64,000 nt of DNA, from positions 682,001-746,000 of the forward strand of contig JAUFSD010000020.1 in assembly GCA_033030425.1 (NCBI GenBank). The letters run 5' to 3'. The DNA is from Verpa conica. Taxonomy: Eukaryota; Ascomycota; Pezizomycetes; Pezizales; Morchellaceae. The notes beneath the pieces were generated by a model that was given only the letters and a program-made list of their open reading frames with translations, was not told the DNA's origin and did not search any database. Below, piece by piece: positions 1 through 9,698 of this stretch (the first letter of the stretch is position 1; every line of letters starts with the position of its first letter). The position numbers and the translations under genes were made by a program.

Positions 1-1244
1 CTTCCGGTAGCACAAGACTCCACCGTCTCCAAGTCAGGAGCCTTTAACTACATAGTATGGCTAGTCGGAGAGTCTTCTCTGGCAAACCAGTCCGAGATTG
101 CGAAACTCAGGAACGAGATTTCAGACCTCAAAGAAATCATCCAGAAACAAGCCCTGGACGCACAAGTCAGGCACAACACCATTACCACCAATATGCTACA
201 GTTAAACGTAGCCACCAGTCACCCAGCCCCGACAAACCCCCCTCTGGTCCCCAGAGACACCAGACCTAGGCAGCAAAGCAAGAAGAGCAGCCAAGCTCAA
301 CCACCCAAGAACAACAACAAGAGCTATGCAGCAGCAGCAGCATTGGCACCAAAAACAGACAACTGGGAAAGAGTAGTACCAAAGAAAAACGCCCTGTTCT
401 TTAAACCAGAGTTCTCTAGAGTCAATAGAGAAATTATCATCAAAACAATTAGCGACATTCCCGTTACCACCACTGACAATGCACTACATCACATTATAAG
501 CAAGGGACTAGAGCCGACAAGACAGAAAGTTCTCATGACCAAAAAACTGGGCAAACAAACAATAGTGGCGCCTGCCCCCTTCAACTAGGACTCCTCACAC
601 CTTCTCAAGTTTACCAAAGAAATAGTGGACACCCTCAGTAGACACGGGTTTAGTGTCGGGGAAGTCAAGCCCAATCCCAGGCTGACAAAGTTCTTGGTAC
701 ACAGCATTCCAACGAACATTGGAAAAGATGACAAGGAATTGGGAATGAACCTAGCCGCATAATCACTGAAAGCTACAAACAAGTCAAACTAGCGCAAGTA
801 CCATACTGGCTCACCCGAAAAGAAAGCAGAGAAAGCAAACCATGGTCAACAATGGTCATAGCCGTCAACAGCAACTACACTCTAGAAACCCTGGGCTTCA
901 GGTACCTTATAGTCGATAACAAGTTCTGCAGAATGGAAACATATGATCAGTATGGATCAAGCACACAAAGCCATAACTGCAATAAGCTAGGACATTCCAC
1001 ACCATTGTGCAAAGAAAAAGTCTCCCCCTGTGCAGTATGCACAGAACAGCATCACAGCAAGGACCACAAATGCACCCAATGCAAAGGAGGCATTACCTGC
1101 GAGCACACTCCACACCGGTGCGTAAACTGCAACAACTCGCTACACAAATCTTCAGACAGGAACTGCCCAATGAAGCTACAGATAGCAAAAGACCGCAGAA
1201 CAGTACAAGAAGAAGCATACAAAGAGGCCATGGACGCCGACTAA
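1..1244 (+). pseudogene. Tad-like LINE ORF1 (Gag-like nucleic-acid binding protein), 5' cut by window, decayed
   Basis: The frame starting at base 1 is open into the window edge, so the gene begins upstream. It encodes a helical, coiled-coil-like stretch (about 30-160), then a basic, Ala-rich linker ending in a W-E-x-V motif typical of the ORF1 product of fungal non-LTR (Tad-clade) retrotransposons. A TAG at 586-588 interrupts it. The frame then continues to about 760, where a shift moves the homology into the frame of 852-1244. That last part holds a series of Cys/His knuckles (C-x2-C and C-x4-H-x4-C types, about 970-1170), expected for the RNA-binding C-terminus. The first knuckle lacks its first Cys. 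The protein would coat LINE RNA before target-primed reverse transcription. The stop and the frameshift make it a dead copy. The family is judged from motif layout only. Confidence 0.7.
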
Positions 1245-1500
1245 ATGTGCGACATTCCAGAAACAGGCATAGCCCTAGCACAGCAACTGAACTGCACTAA
1301 GGGAATGGCCTGCACCCTTTCAGTTTTAGAACAAGCCAACTCATCCAAAAATATTTTTCTTTTGTTACTACAAGTACCGTGGGTCCAGGAAAACGGACTC
1401 CCCCCATCTATACCGAATTTTGATCTATTTACCCCAGCAATCCCAGCAAAGTGCGCTACCTACATCAGAAAAGACATCAGCAAACCTGCAATTGTGTCCT
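1245..1500 (+). pseudogene. LINE ORF2 N-terminal fragment (AP-like endonuclease)
   Basis: This reading frame directly follows ORF1 and resembles the start of the endonuclease domain of Tad-like LINEs: a run ending in L-L-L-Q-x-P-W-V, then a Pro-rich strand, then A-T-Y-I-R-K-D. In the family this domain nicks the target DNA. Only about 85 codons are left. After about 1480 the sequence passes into the dispersed repeat R, and no reverse transcriptase follows. The catalytic Asp and His region is absent, so the fragment cannot be functional. Confidence 0.55.
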
Positions 1501-2082
1501 GACGCAATTGGTGTAGCAACTGTTGCATCACAGGAACTCACCCGTGTCACAAGCATCTCCAGAACCCCAAGCGTCACCATACTACTGCCAGTACCAGGAG
1601 CGCCCCACAAGAGGCTCTGGGAACCGTACTACTCAAAAAATTATGTTTCTTGTGAGAGAACCATTGTTCCCTCCTACCCGCAGATTACTAGTCTTTATTA
1701 ACTACCGTTCTCTTCAAAAAAACAAGCGAGGTTTTGGAGGTGCGTTCCGCCAACCCTAACCCTGCTTGGATACACCTAACCCTGCTTGGATACCCCTAAC
1801 CCCCTACCCCTATTCCTCCAGGGACTTTGCCAAAATTCTCTAAGTCCCTGAACACACCATACCACACCCACCTCATCGCACCACACCAAGCCTACCCCCT
1901 ACCCCCTCTCCTATACCCCTCTCCCCTACCCCTCTACCCTATTTCTCTATTGCTATTTGAACAGTAAAAGCTAACTTATATGCAGGCTGTCTTGTTTTCT
2001 TTCACCCGTGTCATGACGCGTGCTACAAACGCGTCGTGCCAGCAGCAAGACCCTCGAGAACTCCGCCAGGCGACAGCAGCAG
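1480..2082 (+). repeat. Dispersed repeat R, left arm (telomere-like C-rich and CAG-rich)
   Basis: This stretch matches the reverse complement of about 27545-28175 over nearly its whole length. Both contain a block at the start with CAATTGGTGTAGCAACTG, a middle block with CCCTAACCCTGC repeats (about 1750-1810) followed by C-rich simple sequence, and an end with a CAG-rich tract. No ORF in it looks protein-like. Copia element A is inserted at its right end, and the CAG-rich tract resumes at 7908. The nature of R (old transposon, subtelomeric repeat) is unknown. Confidence 0.6.
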
Positions 2083-2699
2083 TGTGAAGAATAGCGGAGT
2101 AACAGCTTAGGACGCAAGTCCTAATGGTATAACTCTACAGGTACGATGCACAGAAAGAAGCGTAAGGCCAGTGAATTGGTAGTAGCAACAGAATAAACTA
2201 TTACTATAAAGAACAGGCAGGCGAGGATTCTGAGCATGTAATACCAAACAAGATAGCGTAGTAGATTGGTGTCTATGTCTAGAGAATTACTGTCCCAGAG
2301 AGAGGGAGAACGGCCCGCTATTTATACAGAAAAGTCCTTTATCCTCCAACCGAGATAACTATGTGAAAAACCGAGGTGGGAACGCCGTTTAACCCTGAAA
2401 ACCGTAACAAAGTAAAGGTAACCAAAAGAAATGAGTAATACAATGCTTGTAAGCGAAATGGTGTGTTGAGTAAACATAAATAAGCGCAACAAAATATGAC
2501 TCATAACAAATGGCGCAATACATGTGAGTAATAAGGTATGCGACCTTTCGATAAACATTAGTAGTTATGTAAAAATGTAATAAATGTAAAAATGTATCAA
2601 GAAAACAATCAGAACTGTCATCGTAATAAAATGTAGCAAATGAAGATGAAATGTTATACAAATAAGGAAAGACAGACTGAGAATCTCGAAAAAATAACA
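2083..2699 (-). repeat. 3' LTR of Copia element A
   Basis: This 617-bp copy matches the LTR at 7291-7907 base for base as far as I can read. On the plus strand it is preceded by the target duplication AGCAG, and at its other end it abuts the purine tract. Confidence 0.93.
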
Positions 2700-2710
2700 C
2701 CCCTTCTCAC
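2700..2710 (-). promoter_or_regulatory. Polypurine tract of Copia A
   Basis: The minus strand reads GTGAGAAGGGG immediately before the 3' LTR. This is the expected position and composition for the plus-strand primer. It overlaps the stop region of the ORF that ends at 2707. Confidence 0.75.
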
Positions 2711-5700
2711 TTTGTAGTCTCGTTAAAAATGTAACTACATAAGTGGTCGTGTGTCTGTCGTGGTAAACCCTTGGTGCAAATGTCTGCAAAGTTATCCGCA
2801 GAGGCAACATGTAATAGATTGATCGTTCCGTCTTCGACGAGTTCACGGACGAAGTGGTAGGAGATGTCTATGTGTTTGGATCTATCGTTTAGCTTTGGAT
2901 TCCGAGCGATATCGTCAGCGGAGTTGCTGTCACAGAGAAGAGCATGAGGAATCTGGGTCTTTAACAACTCGTTAATAGCACGAGTCAACCATAGGTAGTG
3001 TTTTGCCGTCATAGCTAGTGCCATGTATTCAGCCTCACAGGTGGAGGTGGCAACTGATTTTTGCTTTCGGGAACACCAGGATATAGTTGATTGGCCGAGT
3101 TGGAATAGGTAGCCAGAGAAGCTTCTTCTTGTATCGAGACAGTTTCCGTGAGATGCATCAGTGAAAGCCGATAGAGGTAAAGAGGTGCCGGTAGGGTAGA
3201 GTAACTTCCGGTTCTTTGTGCCTTTGAGGTAGCGGAGTACACGCTTTGCAGCGTTGAGATGTACTTTTGTTGGGTCCGAACAGAATTGAGATAGGTGAGT
3301 TATTGTGTAGGCAAGGTCGGGCCTAGTCGCAGTGACGAGATACATAAGAGAGCCTATTATCTGTCTGTACTCAGTTGCATTGACCCGTTCGTCATTATCA
3401 CAAGCCTTCATCAGACGATGGTTAGGATCGATGGGCGTGGTGACTGGGTTGCAATCTGACATTGAGAAGCGTGATAGGATCTTATCGATAAATGCAGTTT
3501 GCGATAGGGATATTCCATCCTTGTTGTATTCGATTTGGATGCCAAGGAGATAGTTTAGAGAGCCCATGTCATTGACTTTGAATTCCGACTTCATAAGTTG
3601 TACGGACTGCTCGACTAGGTCGTTATCGGGTCCAAAAAGAGTGATGTCGTCCACATAGATGGCCAGGAATATTTCACCAGAGCTGTGGGTTAGGACACAT
3701 GGATCAAAAGCAGAGGAAGAGAACCCGTAAGGTTGGAGGTAGGTAACCAGCCTGCCGTACCATTCCCTTGGGGATTGCTTCAAACCATAAATACACCGTT
3801 TTAGTCTTGCAACTTTGTTGTCTGACCTGCTGCCTTCAGGTAGTTGCATATAGATCTCCTTGTTCAAAATTCCATAGAGGAACGCCGTTTTAACATCCAG
3901 TTGACGAACTCGCCAGCCTTTTATGGCGGTAATGGCAAGTAGGAGCCGTAGGGAGTCGAAACGGACGACAGGGGAGAAGACTTCGTCGTAGTCAAGGCCA
4001 TGTTCTTGTGAGAACCCTTTTGCAACTAGTCTAGCCTTGTATCGTTCAACTTGTCCGTTGGCATCACCTTTTACCTTGAATACCCACTTGGAGTCCACGA
4101 TGTTTCGTTGTGGTGGTTTATCAACCACATCCCATACTTCATTCTCTTTAAGTGAATCAAGTTCTTCGTTCATGGCCAGAGTCCATTTATCCGAGTTAGC
4201 TGAGTTAACAGCTTGTCGGTAGGTCTTAGGTTCATTGACTTCTAGAACTGACACCAGAATGGTATCTTCCGATGGTGTGTCTTCAATCATGAGAGGTTCA
4301 GCGTCAGGTAGAGTGGACCCATGTTCCGAAGATGCAGGAGGAGGAGTAGGTACTCGAGGTACTATCCACCATTCTCTTGGAGGGTGTATCTCTCTGCCGT
4401 AGCGTGTTCTAGGTGCTTGAAATGAAGAGTGGAAGGAAGGTAGGGATTCATCGAGGGGTAACTGTGGATGGTGTGATACTTCTGACATAGGATCTGACTG
4501 TGCCGTTTGTGAAAGTCGAAGTGAGCCGACTAACGAGTCAAGTTCCATTGCAGAGGGTGTAGGTGAGGGTGGAATGTTATTCGGATTGACGTATAGATCA
4601 TCATTGTTGGAAGATTGAATTGAGGGAGTTGGGTTTTGAAATTCCCAAAATTGAGGTCCTAGGAAGCCGTCACGTTTTCCGTTTTCGTACGCTTGCTGAA
4701 AGAGAGTAGTGACCTTAGGATGCCCTTGATGAAACCAGGTGTTTGCAGTTTCAGGGTTGCGATCCATCCAGTTGAACCACATCTCGTCAGTTGGAAACCC
4801 TTCAGTCTCTGTATAGGAGATAGATGTGTTGGGTGATTTCCGTACAACGTGTTTGATGGGAGTTTTGCTCGTTAATTGAGCCCCTTCTGGCTTCAGAGGT
4901 GGAAAGAAGACATCGCCTGTTATGACTGACTTCTTTTCTTCTGGTAGGAACACTCGGTAGTGATGGTTGACATTGGTGTATCCGGTAAAAATGCCTCTAG
5001 TTGCCCTAGGAGAGAGTTTGCTGCCAGCTGAGCGTTTATTCTCAGGTATGTGCACATAGCATTCTCTGCCAAAGGGTTGGAGGTGATGAATCGTTGGTTT
5101 TATATCGTGGAAGCACTCATAGGGTGTCTGATTCTTGACACTTGAGTGTGGTTGACGGTTTTTGATGTAAATGAAGGTGGCGACAGCATCGGCCCATAAT
5201 CGTTTGTCTCCGAGGGGAAGTATCATGGCTCTCACAGCTTCACCAATGGTTCTGTTCAGTCGTTCAGCAACACCATTTGACTCGGGGGAGTATGGTGGTG
5301 TTAGTTCGTGCACGATCCCTTTGTTTGCAAAGAAGGTCAACAAGGTGTTGTTGACATACTCTCCTCCGTTGTCAGTCCTAAACCTTTTGACAGGGAGACT
5401 ATACTGAAGTTCAACTTCCTTGACGAAATCTTCAATGGCTTTCGCCGTATCTGACTTCTTCTTTAGGAACCGAACCCAGGAGACTCTGGTCTTGTCATCG
5501 ATAAAGGTGATGTAATAGAGGGAGTTTCCGTAGCTAGGTACTGGGAAGGGGCCACATAGGTCGGAATGTATCAGTTCCAACTTCTGGGTAGCTCGTGTAT
5601 TGGAAGATTTTGGTTTGCTGTGTGTAGACTTCGAGAGTGAACATTGGGGGCAGTGAAAGTTTGTTGGTGCCTGTGGTATGACTGAGGCGTCACTGTAAAG

Positions 5701-7134
5701 TTCCTTAGCCTTTTCAATAGAGCTTGGAGCTAAGTGTCCTAAAGCAGAGTGCCAAAAGTCAAATGTGAGGAATGCTGCGTCGTTTACTTCGGGTATTTTA
5801 AAAAGTGTTCCGTCAAAGACTGCTTCGAAAAGAATTTTATTATGCTTAACAATTGAAATCAGATCCCCTTTACCAACCATGGTATATCCCTTTTCCTTAA
5901 TTTTCCTCCAAGAAAGTAACGGTCGCTCTAGTTCAGGTACAAATAAAACATCATGAACACGAAAAGAAGAAATAGTCCCATCATTTAACACAGAGTCCAT
6001 CACCACAGTGCCTTTTCCTTTTATCGCCATGGAAGCCTTTGAAGAGGACTTCACAAATCCGGAACATGTCTGGAGAGACTCGAACCGTTCTGCGAGAGGA
6101 CACATATGAGAGGTTGCTCCGGTGTCAAAGTAAAATAGGGAGTTTCTTCTTACCGAGTCAGAGTCTTTCCCCGTTGTAACCAGTGCTTTTTCCGATTTCC
6201 CTTTCTTGTTCTTCTTCCTTTCAGCTTGCATTGCCTTTAGTTTGTCACAGGCTTCCCATTTGTGTTGTCTGTCCTTTAGGGGCGCATCTTTACGATGAGC
6301 ATTGCACCAGGAACAAGTTTCAACATCGGTTTTGGGTGGTGGAGCCGTGGTGACAGGCTTTTTGTAGGTCTTTTGTTTTTGTTTTGCCGCAAAGAGGGCT
6401 TGCTGATCGGGAAGAGAGGAGGTGTCTTGATGACTGAGTTCGAGGAGGCGTTGTTTGACATCCGAGAAGGTGAGGTCGTCTTTTGTAGACAGATTGTCCA
6501 CGACATTTGAATGGTGCTTAACAATAAAGCCAAGCAGGAAGTCTCGTTTTGCCTTGTCTTGTTCCAGGAACTTTGCGAACAGTACTCGATAGTCGTCTTT
6601 GGAGCTTTTGGCCATTTTATAGAGCCTTAGCCACTCGGTTTCGAACGATGAGATGAACTGTGAAATTGGTAGGGAAGGGTCGTAGGTAACTGAAAGATTT
6701 GTGAGGTTCATGATCTGAGAGACCATGGCATAAGCAGTGTCACGATAGAATTCTGCTCTCAGGTAAGTCCACATTTTGTGGGGATGTTCCAGTTCGATGA
6801 TTTTCTCCAAAAGATCGGTTGAAACAACCTGAATGAAGACCGCTGAGGCTTGGTTGCATAGAGATTCGTATGCTGCTTTCTCTTTTGCGCTTGAACCGGT
6901 TGGTGGTTCAGCTCCGTCCACCACGATTTCGTAGACCTTCATCCCTTTCAGGATGATTTTCATCACGGCTGCCCATGTGTTGTAGTTGTGTTGACCCTCG
7001 AGAGGGCGCACATTGTCGAGTTTGATGGTAATGGGTTTGTCCTTGCTGACGCGTTCCGAGAATGAGAGGTTCAGTTCTTCAACTGTCTCCTCAATCGGAT
7101 TTTGTGTGTTAGAGGGTTCACCGTTGTTTGACAT
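2707..7134 (-). CDS. Copia Gag-Pol polyprotein, intact
   Basis: This 1475-residue single ORF encodes everything needed for Copia retrotransposition in the cytoplasmic particle. The Gag region (about 35-250) is followed by an expanded zinc knuckle (C274-x2-C277-x13-H291-x4-C296). The protease has D-T-G-A at 337-340. The pre-integrase zinc finger is H462-x4-H467-x27-C495-x2-C498. The integrase shows the triad D525, D588, E624 with exact D-D35-E spacing. The reverse transcriptase (about 1000-1240) carries Y-V-D-D at 1160-1163. The RNase H has T-D-A-S near 1353 and C-E-A-E-Y further on. I see no frameshift, stop or missing catalytic residue. Gag and Pol share one frame with no recoding signal, as in many Copia elements. 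The ATG at 7134 lies 156 bp inside the 5' LTR edge, after the primer site. Confidence 0.96.
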   Translation of the reverse strand: MSNNGEPSNTQNPIEETVEELNLSFSERVSKDKPITIKLDNVRPLEGQHNYNTWAAVMKIILKGMKVYEIVVDGAEPPTGSSAKEKAAYESLCNQASAVFIQVVSTDLLEKIIELEHPHKMWTYLRAEFYRDTAYAMVSQIMNLTNLSVTYDPSLPISQFISSFETEWLRLYKMAKSSKDDYRVLFAKFLEQDKAKRDFLLGFIVKHHSNVVDNLSTKDDLTFSDVKQRLLELSHQDTSSLPDQQALFAAKQKQKTYKKPVTTAPPPKTDVETCSWCNAHRKDAPLKDRQHKWEACDKLKAMQAERKKNKKGKSEKALVTTGKDSDSVRRNSLFYFDTGATSHMCPLAERFESLQTCSGFVKSSSKASMAIKGKGTVVMDSVLNDGTISSFRVHDVLFVPELERPLLSWRKIKEKGYTMVGKGDLISIVKHNKILFEAVFDGTLFKIPEVNDAAFLTFDFWHSALGHLAPSSIEKAKELYSDASVIPQAPTNFHCPQCSLSKSTHSKPKSSNTRATQKLELIHSDLCGPFPVPSYGNSLYYITFIDDKTRVSWVRFLKKKSDTAKAIEDFVKEVELQYSLPVKRFRTDNGGEYVNNTLLTFFANKGIVHELTPPYSPESNGVAERLNRTIGEAVRAMILPLGDKRLWADAVATFIYIKNRQPHSSVKNQTPYECFHDIKPTIHHLQPFGRECYVHIPENKRSAGSKLSPRATRGIFTGYTNVNHHYRVFLPEEKKSVITGDVFFPPLKPEGAQLTSKTPIKHVVRKSPNTSISYTETEGFPTDEMWFNWMDRNPETANTWFHQGHPKVTTLFQQAYENGKRDGFLGPQFWEFQNPTPSIQSSNNDDLYVNPNNIPPSPTPSAMELDSLVGSLRLSQTAQSDPMSEVSHHPQLPLDESLPSFHSSFQAPRTRYGREIHPPREWWIVPRVPTPPPASSEHGSTLPDAEPLMIEDTPSEDTILVSVLEVNEPKTYRQAVNSANSDKWTLAMNEELDSLKENEVWDVVDKPPQRNIVDSKWVFKVKGDANGQVERYKARLVAKGFSQEHGLDYDEVFSPVVRFDSLRLLLAITAIKGWRVRQLDVKTAFLYGILNKEIYMQLPEGSRSDNKVARLKRCIYGLKQSPREWYGRLVTYLQPYGFSSSAFDPCVLTHSSGEIFLAIYVDDITLFGPDNDLVEQSVQLMKSEFKVNDMGSLNYLLGIQIEYNKDGISLSQTAFIDKILSRFSMSDCNPVTTPIDPNHRLMKACDNDERVNATEYRQIIGSLMYLVTATRPDLAYTITHLSQFCSDPTKVHLNAAKRVLRYLKGTKNRKLLYPTGTSLPLSAFTDASHGNCLDTRRSFSGYLFQLGQSTISWCSRKQKSVATSTCEAEYMALAMTAKHYLWLTRAINELLKTQIPHALLCDSNSADDIARNPKLNDRSKHIDISYHFVRELVEDGTINLLHVASADNFADICTKGLPRQTHDHLCSYIFNETTK

Positions 7135-7278
7135 TTCGATGGGTTGATTGAGTGATAACTCAGGGTATGTGAGGAGGTCTAGTTCGGATAGAGTTGGAGA
7201 GGGTGAGCGAGCAGGAGAGGTGACAGCAGAAGACGCCAGTGTTGTTGTGAGATTAGAGTTTAGCTGTTGTGTGCAGCC

Positions 7279-7290
7279 GGGCTCATAACC
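7279..7290 (-). promoter_or_regulatory. Primer binding site of Copia A: initiator-Met tRNA anticodon region
   Basis: The plus strand next to the LTR reads GGGCTCATAACC, which is the anticodon stem-loop sequence of eukaryotic initiator tRNA-Met. The element RNA would therefore pair with the 3' end of a 5' half-molecule of that tRNA, as in Drosophila copia and yeast Ty5, and not with the tRNA 3' CCA end. The match touches the LTR directly. Confidence 0.75.
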
Positions 7291-7907
7291 TGTGAAGAAT
7301 AGCGGAGTAACAGCTTAGGACGCAAGTCCTAATGGTATAACTCTACAGGTACGATGCACAGAAAGAAGCGTAAGGCCAGTGAATTGGTAGTAGCAACAGA
7401 ATAAACTATTACTATAAAGAACAGGCAGGCGAGGATTCTGAGCATGTAATACCAAACAAGATAGCGTAGTAGATTGGTGTCTATGTCTAGAGAATTACTG
7501 TCCCAGAGAGAGGGAGAACGGCCCGCTATTTATACAGAAAAGTCCTTTATCCTCCAACCGAGATAACTATGTGAAAAACCGAGGTGGGAACGCCGTTTAA
7601 CCCTGAAAACCGTAACAAAGTAAAGGTAACCAAAAGAAATGAGTAATACAATGCTTGTAAGCGAAATGGTGTGTTGAGTAAACATAAATAAGCGCAACAA
7701 AATATGACTCATAACAAATGGCGCAATACATGTGAGTAATAAGGTATGCGACCTTTCGATAAACATTAGTAGTTATGTAAAAATGTAATAAATGTAAAAA
7801 TGTATCAAGAAAACAATCAGAACTGTCATCGTAATAAAATGTAGCAAATGAAGATGAAATGTTATACAAATAAGGAAAGACAGACTGAGAATCTCGAAAA
7901 AATAACA
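7291..7907 (-). repeat. 5' LTR of Copia element A (promoter LTR)
   Basis: In the sense (minus) direction the LTR starts TGTTATTTTTTCGAG and ends CTTCACA. It carries a clear TATA box (GTATAAATAG, plus positions 7526-7535) followed by a pyrimidine-rich stretch, so transcription should start shortly downstream and run through the minus-strand ORF. It is identical to the 3' LTR at 2083-2699. Confidence 0.93.
7526..7535 (-). promoter_or_regulatory. TATA box in 5' LTR of Copia A
   Basis: The minus strand reads GTATAAATAG here, followed by a G/C stretch and a CT-rich tract. The same box is kept in all LTR copies of the family (for example 17538-17547 in the plus-oriented solo LTR). Confidence 0.7.
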
Positions 7908-8541
7908 AGCAGGACCTCCTAAGCAGCAGCAGCAGGACTCTCGAGACCCCCCCCAGGCAACAGCTGCAAGACCCCCTAAGCAGCTGCAGCAGGACCCTCC
8001 AGGCAACAGCAACAGGACCCCTTAGGCAACAGCAGCAAGACCTCCTAAGTGACAGTAGCAGGGTCCTCGAGACCCCCCCAGGCGACAGCAGCAAGACCTA
8101 CTAAGCAGCAGCAGCAGAACCCCCTAGGCGACAGCAGTAAGACCCCCTAAGCAACAGTAGCAGGACTCTCAAGACCCCCCCCCAGGCGACAGCTGCAAGA
8201 TCCCTTAAGCAGCAGGATCCTTGAGACCATTAGGGTGACAAGCGAATTAGGGATATTTTGTACATATTAGATAGCATATAATAAAATAATTGAGAACCAT
8301 ACTAGTACTTCTGTGATGTGACCGTGACAAGAGCGTGACAGTACCAAGCAGCACCAGAGAACATCAGGAAGCCTACCAGAAAGCGTCAGAGGCATCAGGA
8401 GCCTTTGGTGTTGCGTCAGGAGCCCCTAACGCTTCACAGTAGCGTCATATTCAGCCAATTGCTGAATGTGGCATTCCTAGCGTCCTGTGCTACAGTTGCT
8501 CCTGACACAATCTTGCAGGTTTGCTGATGGACCTGAGACTG
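7908..8541. repeat. Repeat R continued: CAG-rich minisatellite and flanking sequence
   Basis: Bases 7908-8230 are imperfect units of about 60 bp built on CAGCAGCAGGACCTCCTAAG. The reverse complement of the same array lies at about 27120-27560. Bases 8235-8541 are non-repetitive, but their end (about 8490-8535) resembles the left end of R at 1480-1550 in reverse. No coding potential is seen; the open frames here are repeat artefacts. Confidence 0.55.
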
Positions 8542-9698
8542 TGTTGGAGGCACCTGATAAGAGGAGTATTTCTGGGAACCATGAAGACCACTTGTTTGAC
8601 TACCTAGGTAACTAAATCCCTTGTTCGTTTCTTGAGAAACGCGATAGGGGTTTGGGGAGAAGCGCGTGTGAATATTATTGCTGGCGGCTATCTCCTGCAG
8701 GGCGCCCCACTGTGCCACCCACCGGGTGCTGGGGGGGCCCCTCAGAGTTGCTGTAAACGCATAGTAAAAATACAAGCTTTGGACCCCAAAAATAACCCCT
8801 GGAGCGTCAGGAAAATTCGTCCGTCCGAACCAAATCTGGAGGGTATATGAGAGGGCATGATTTGGAGCTGACTGGTGAAAGAATCGAGGAAATCGGATAA
8901 GAAATGACGGAGTTGTGCTCTCCGCCAGTCGGGGCATGTTTCTTGACAAACTAACGGTATGAAGGAAGGCCCCGCTTCCCAGTACTGCTTGCTGATTAGT
9001 ACCAAAGGGCTTTGGTGACTCTCTGCCACAAGGGAACATGCAAGGACGGAACAGATACGGTGGTTAGTACACTTATCGGCCCGTCCGCAGAGTACAGATT
9101 GGTTTACTAACAGCTTTACATGATTGCATTACTCTAGTACACCTTCGGGCTTGACTAGAATAGATGATAGGGCTGGGACAAGGTGCTTGGACTGGTTGAG
9201 ATTTGTATAAGTATGGAGGGAATGTATTTGTATTGGCGTTGTTACTGTGTTGTAAGATTTGTATTGTATGGCATGATTGCTTGGCAGGTTTTCAGGGTCT
9301 TCGGGGGTTCCCAGGCGTTTGTATTAGGATTTAGAATAAATCTGCAAGCCCAAACCGCGGTATATAAAATAGTCGGCAGATTTGTCTCTTTACCAGAACA
9401 TCAACGGGAAGAACGAGTCTTATCAATATACTTGAATCTATCGAACTACCTTTACTCTATAAACTCCACAAACATTGTGCTTGTGACTTTCGAGACTTCA
9501 ACTGAACAACTTTCCGCTCTACCTAACTAGCTCTAGTGAGGCTTGACGATATTGTAGTTCGTAACTCTCTTGTGCGATTTAAGGGAACAACTACTACCGT
9601 TGACTGAGGAGACCTTGGTAGTTGGTATCTTATACCTTTGAACTGAACTCTAAGCTTGACGGGACGTAGCCTGGACAATTGTATAGGCCAGTTTTACA
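8542..9698 (+). repeat. LTR family B, copy 1 (about 1.16 kb)
   Basis: This copy starts TGTTGGAGGC and ends CCAGTTTTACA, giving TG...CA termini. It is the reverse complement of 13483-14638 along its whole length. A TATA box (TATATAAAAT, 9361-9370) sits in the second half and shows the plus strand is the sense strand. Its flanks (GACTG before, CATAT after) do not match. On the left lies repeat R and on the right a truncated Gypsy gag. The copy therefore marks a recombination joint, not a simple insertion. The internal region of the parent element is not in the window. Confidence 0.7.

Larger units (their letters stand above)
2083..7907 (-). mobile_element. Complete Ty1/Copia retrotransposon (element A)
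   Basis: The element is bounded by two 617-bp LTRs (2083-2699 and 7291-7907) that I find identical on reading through. They have TG...CA ends and lie between direct 5-bp copies of AGCAG (2078-2082 and 7908-7912). Inside, on the minus strand and in order, are a primer binding site, one long Gag-Pol ORF and a purine tract next to the 3' LTR. The internal order PR-IN-RT-RH defines Copia. Identical LTRs and an unbroken ORF point to a recent insertion and a possibly active source element. Four more copies of this LTR lie at 17168, 19781, 22103 and 25441. Confidence 0.95.

Noticed and set aside
2322..2558. 78-codon ORF recurring in each LTR A copy
   Set aside because: It is carried along by LTR sequence identity. 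The peptide is low-complexity hydrophobic and the frame shifts between copies.
8434..9039. 201-codon minus-strand ORF
   Set aside because: It lies in LTR family B antisense to its promoter, and the inverted copy at 13483-14638 does not keep the frame open.
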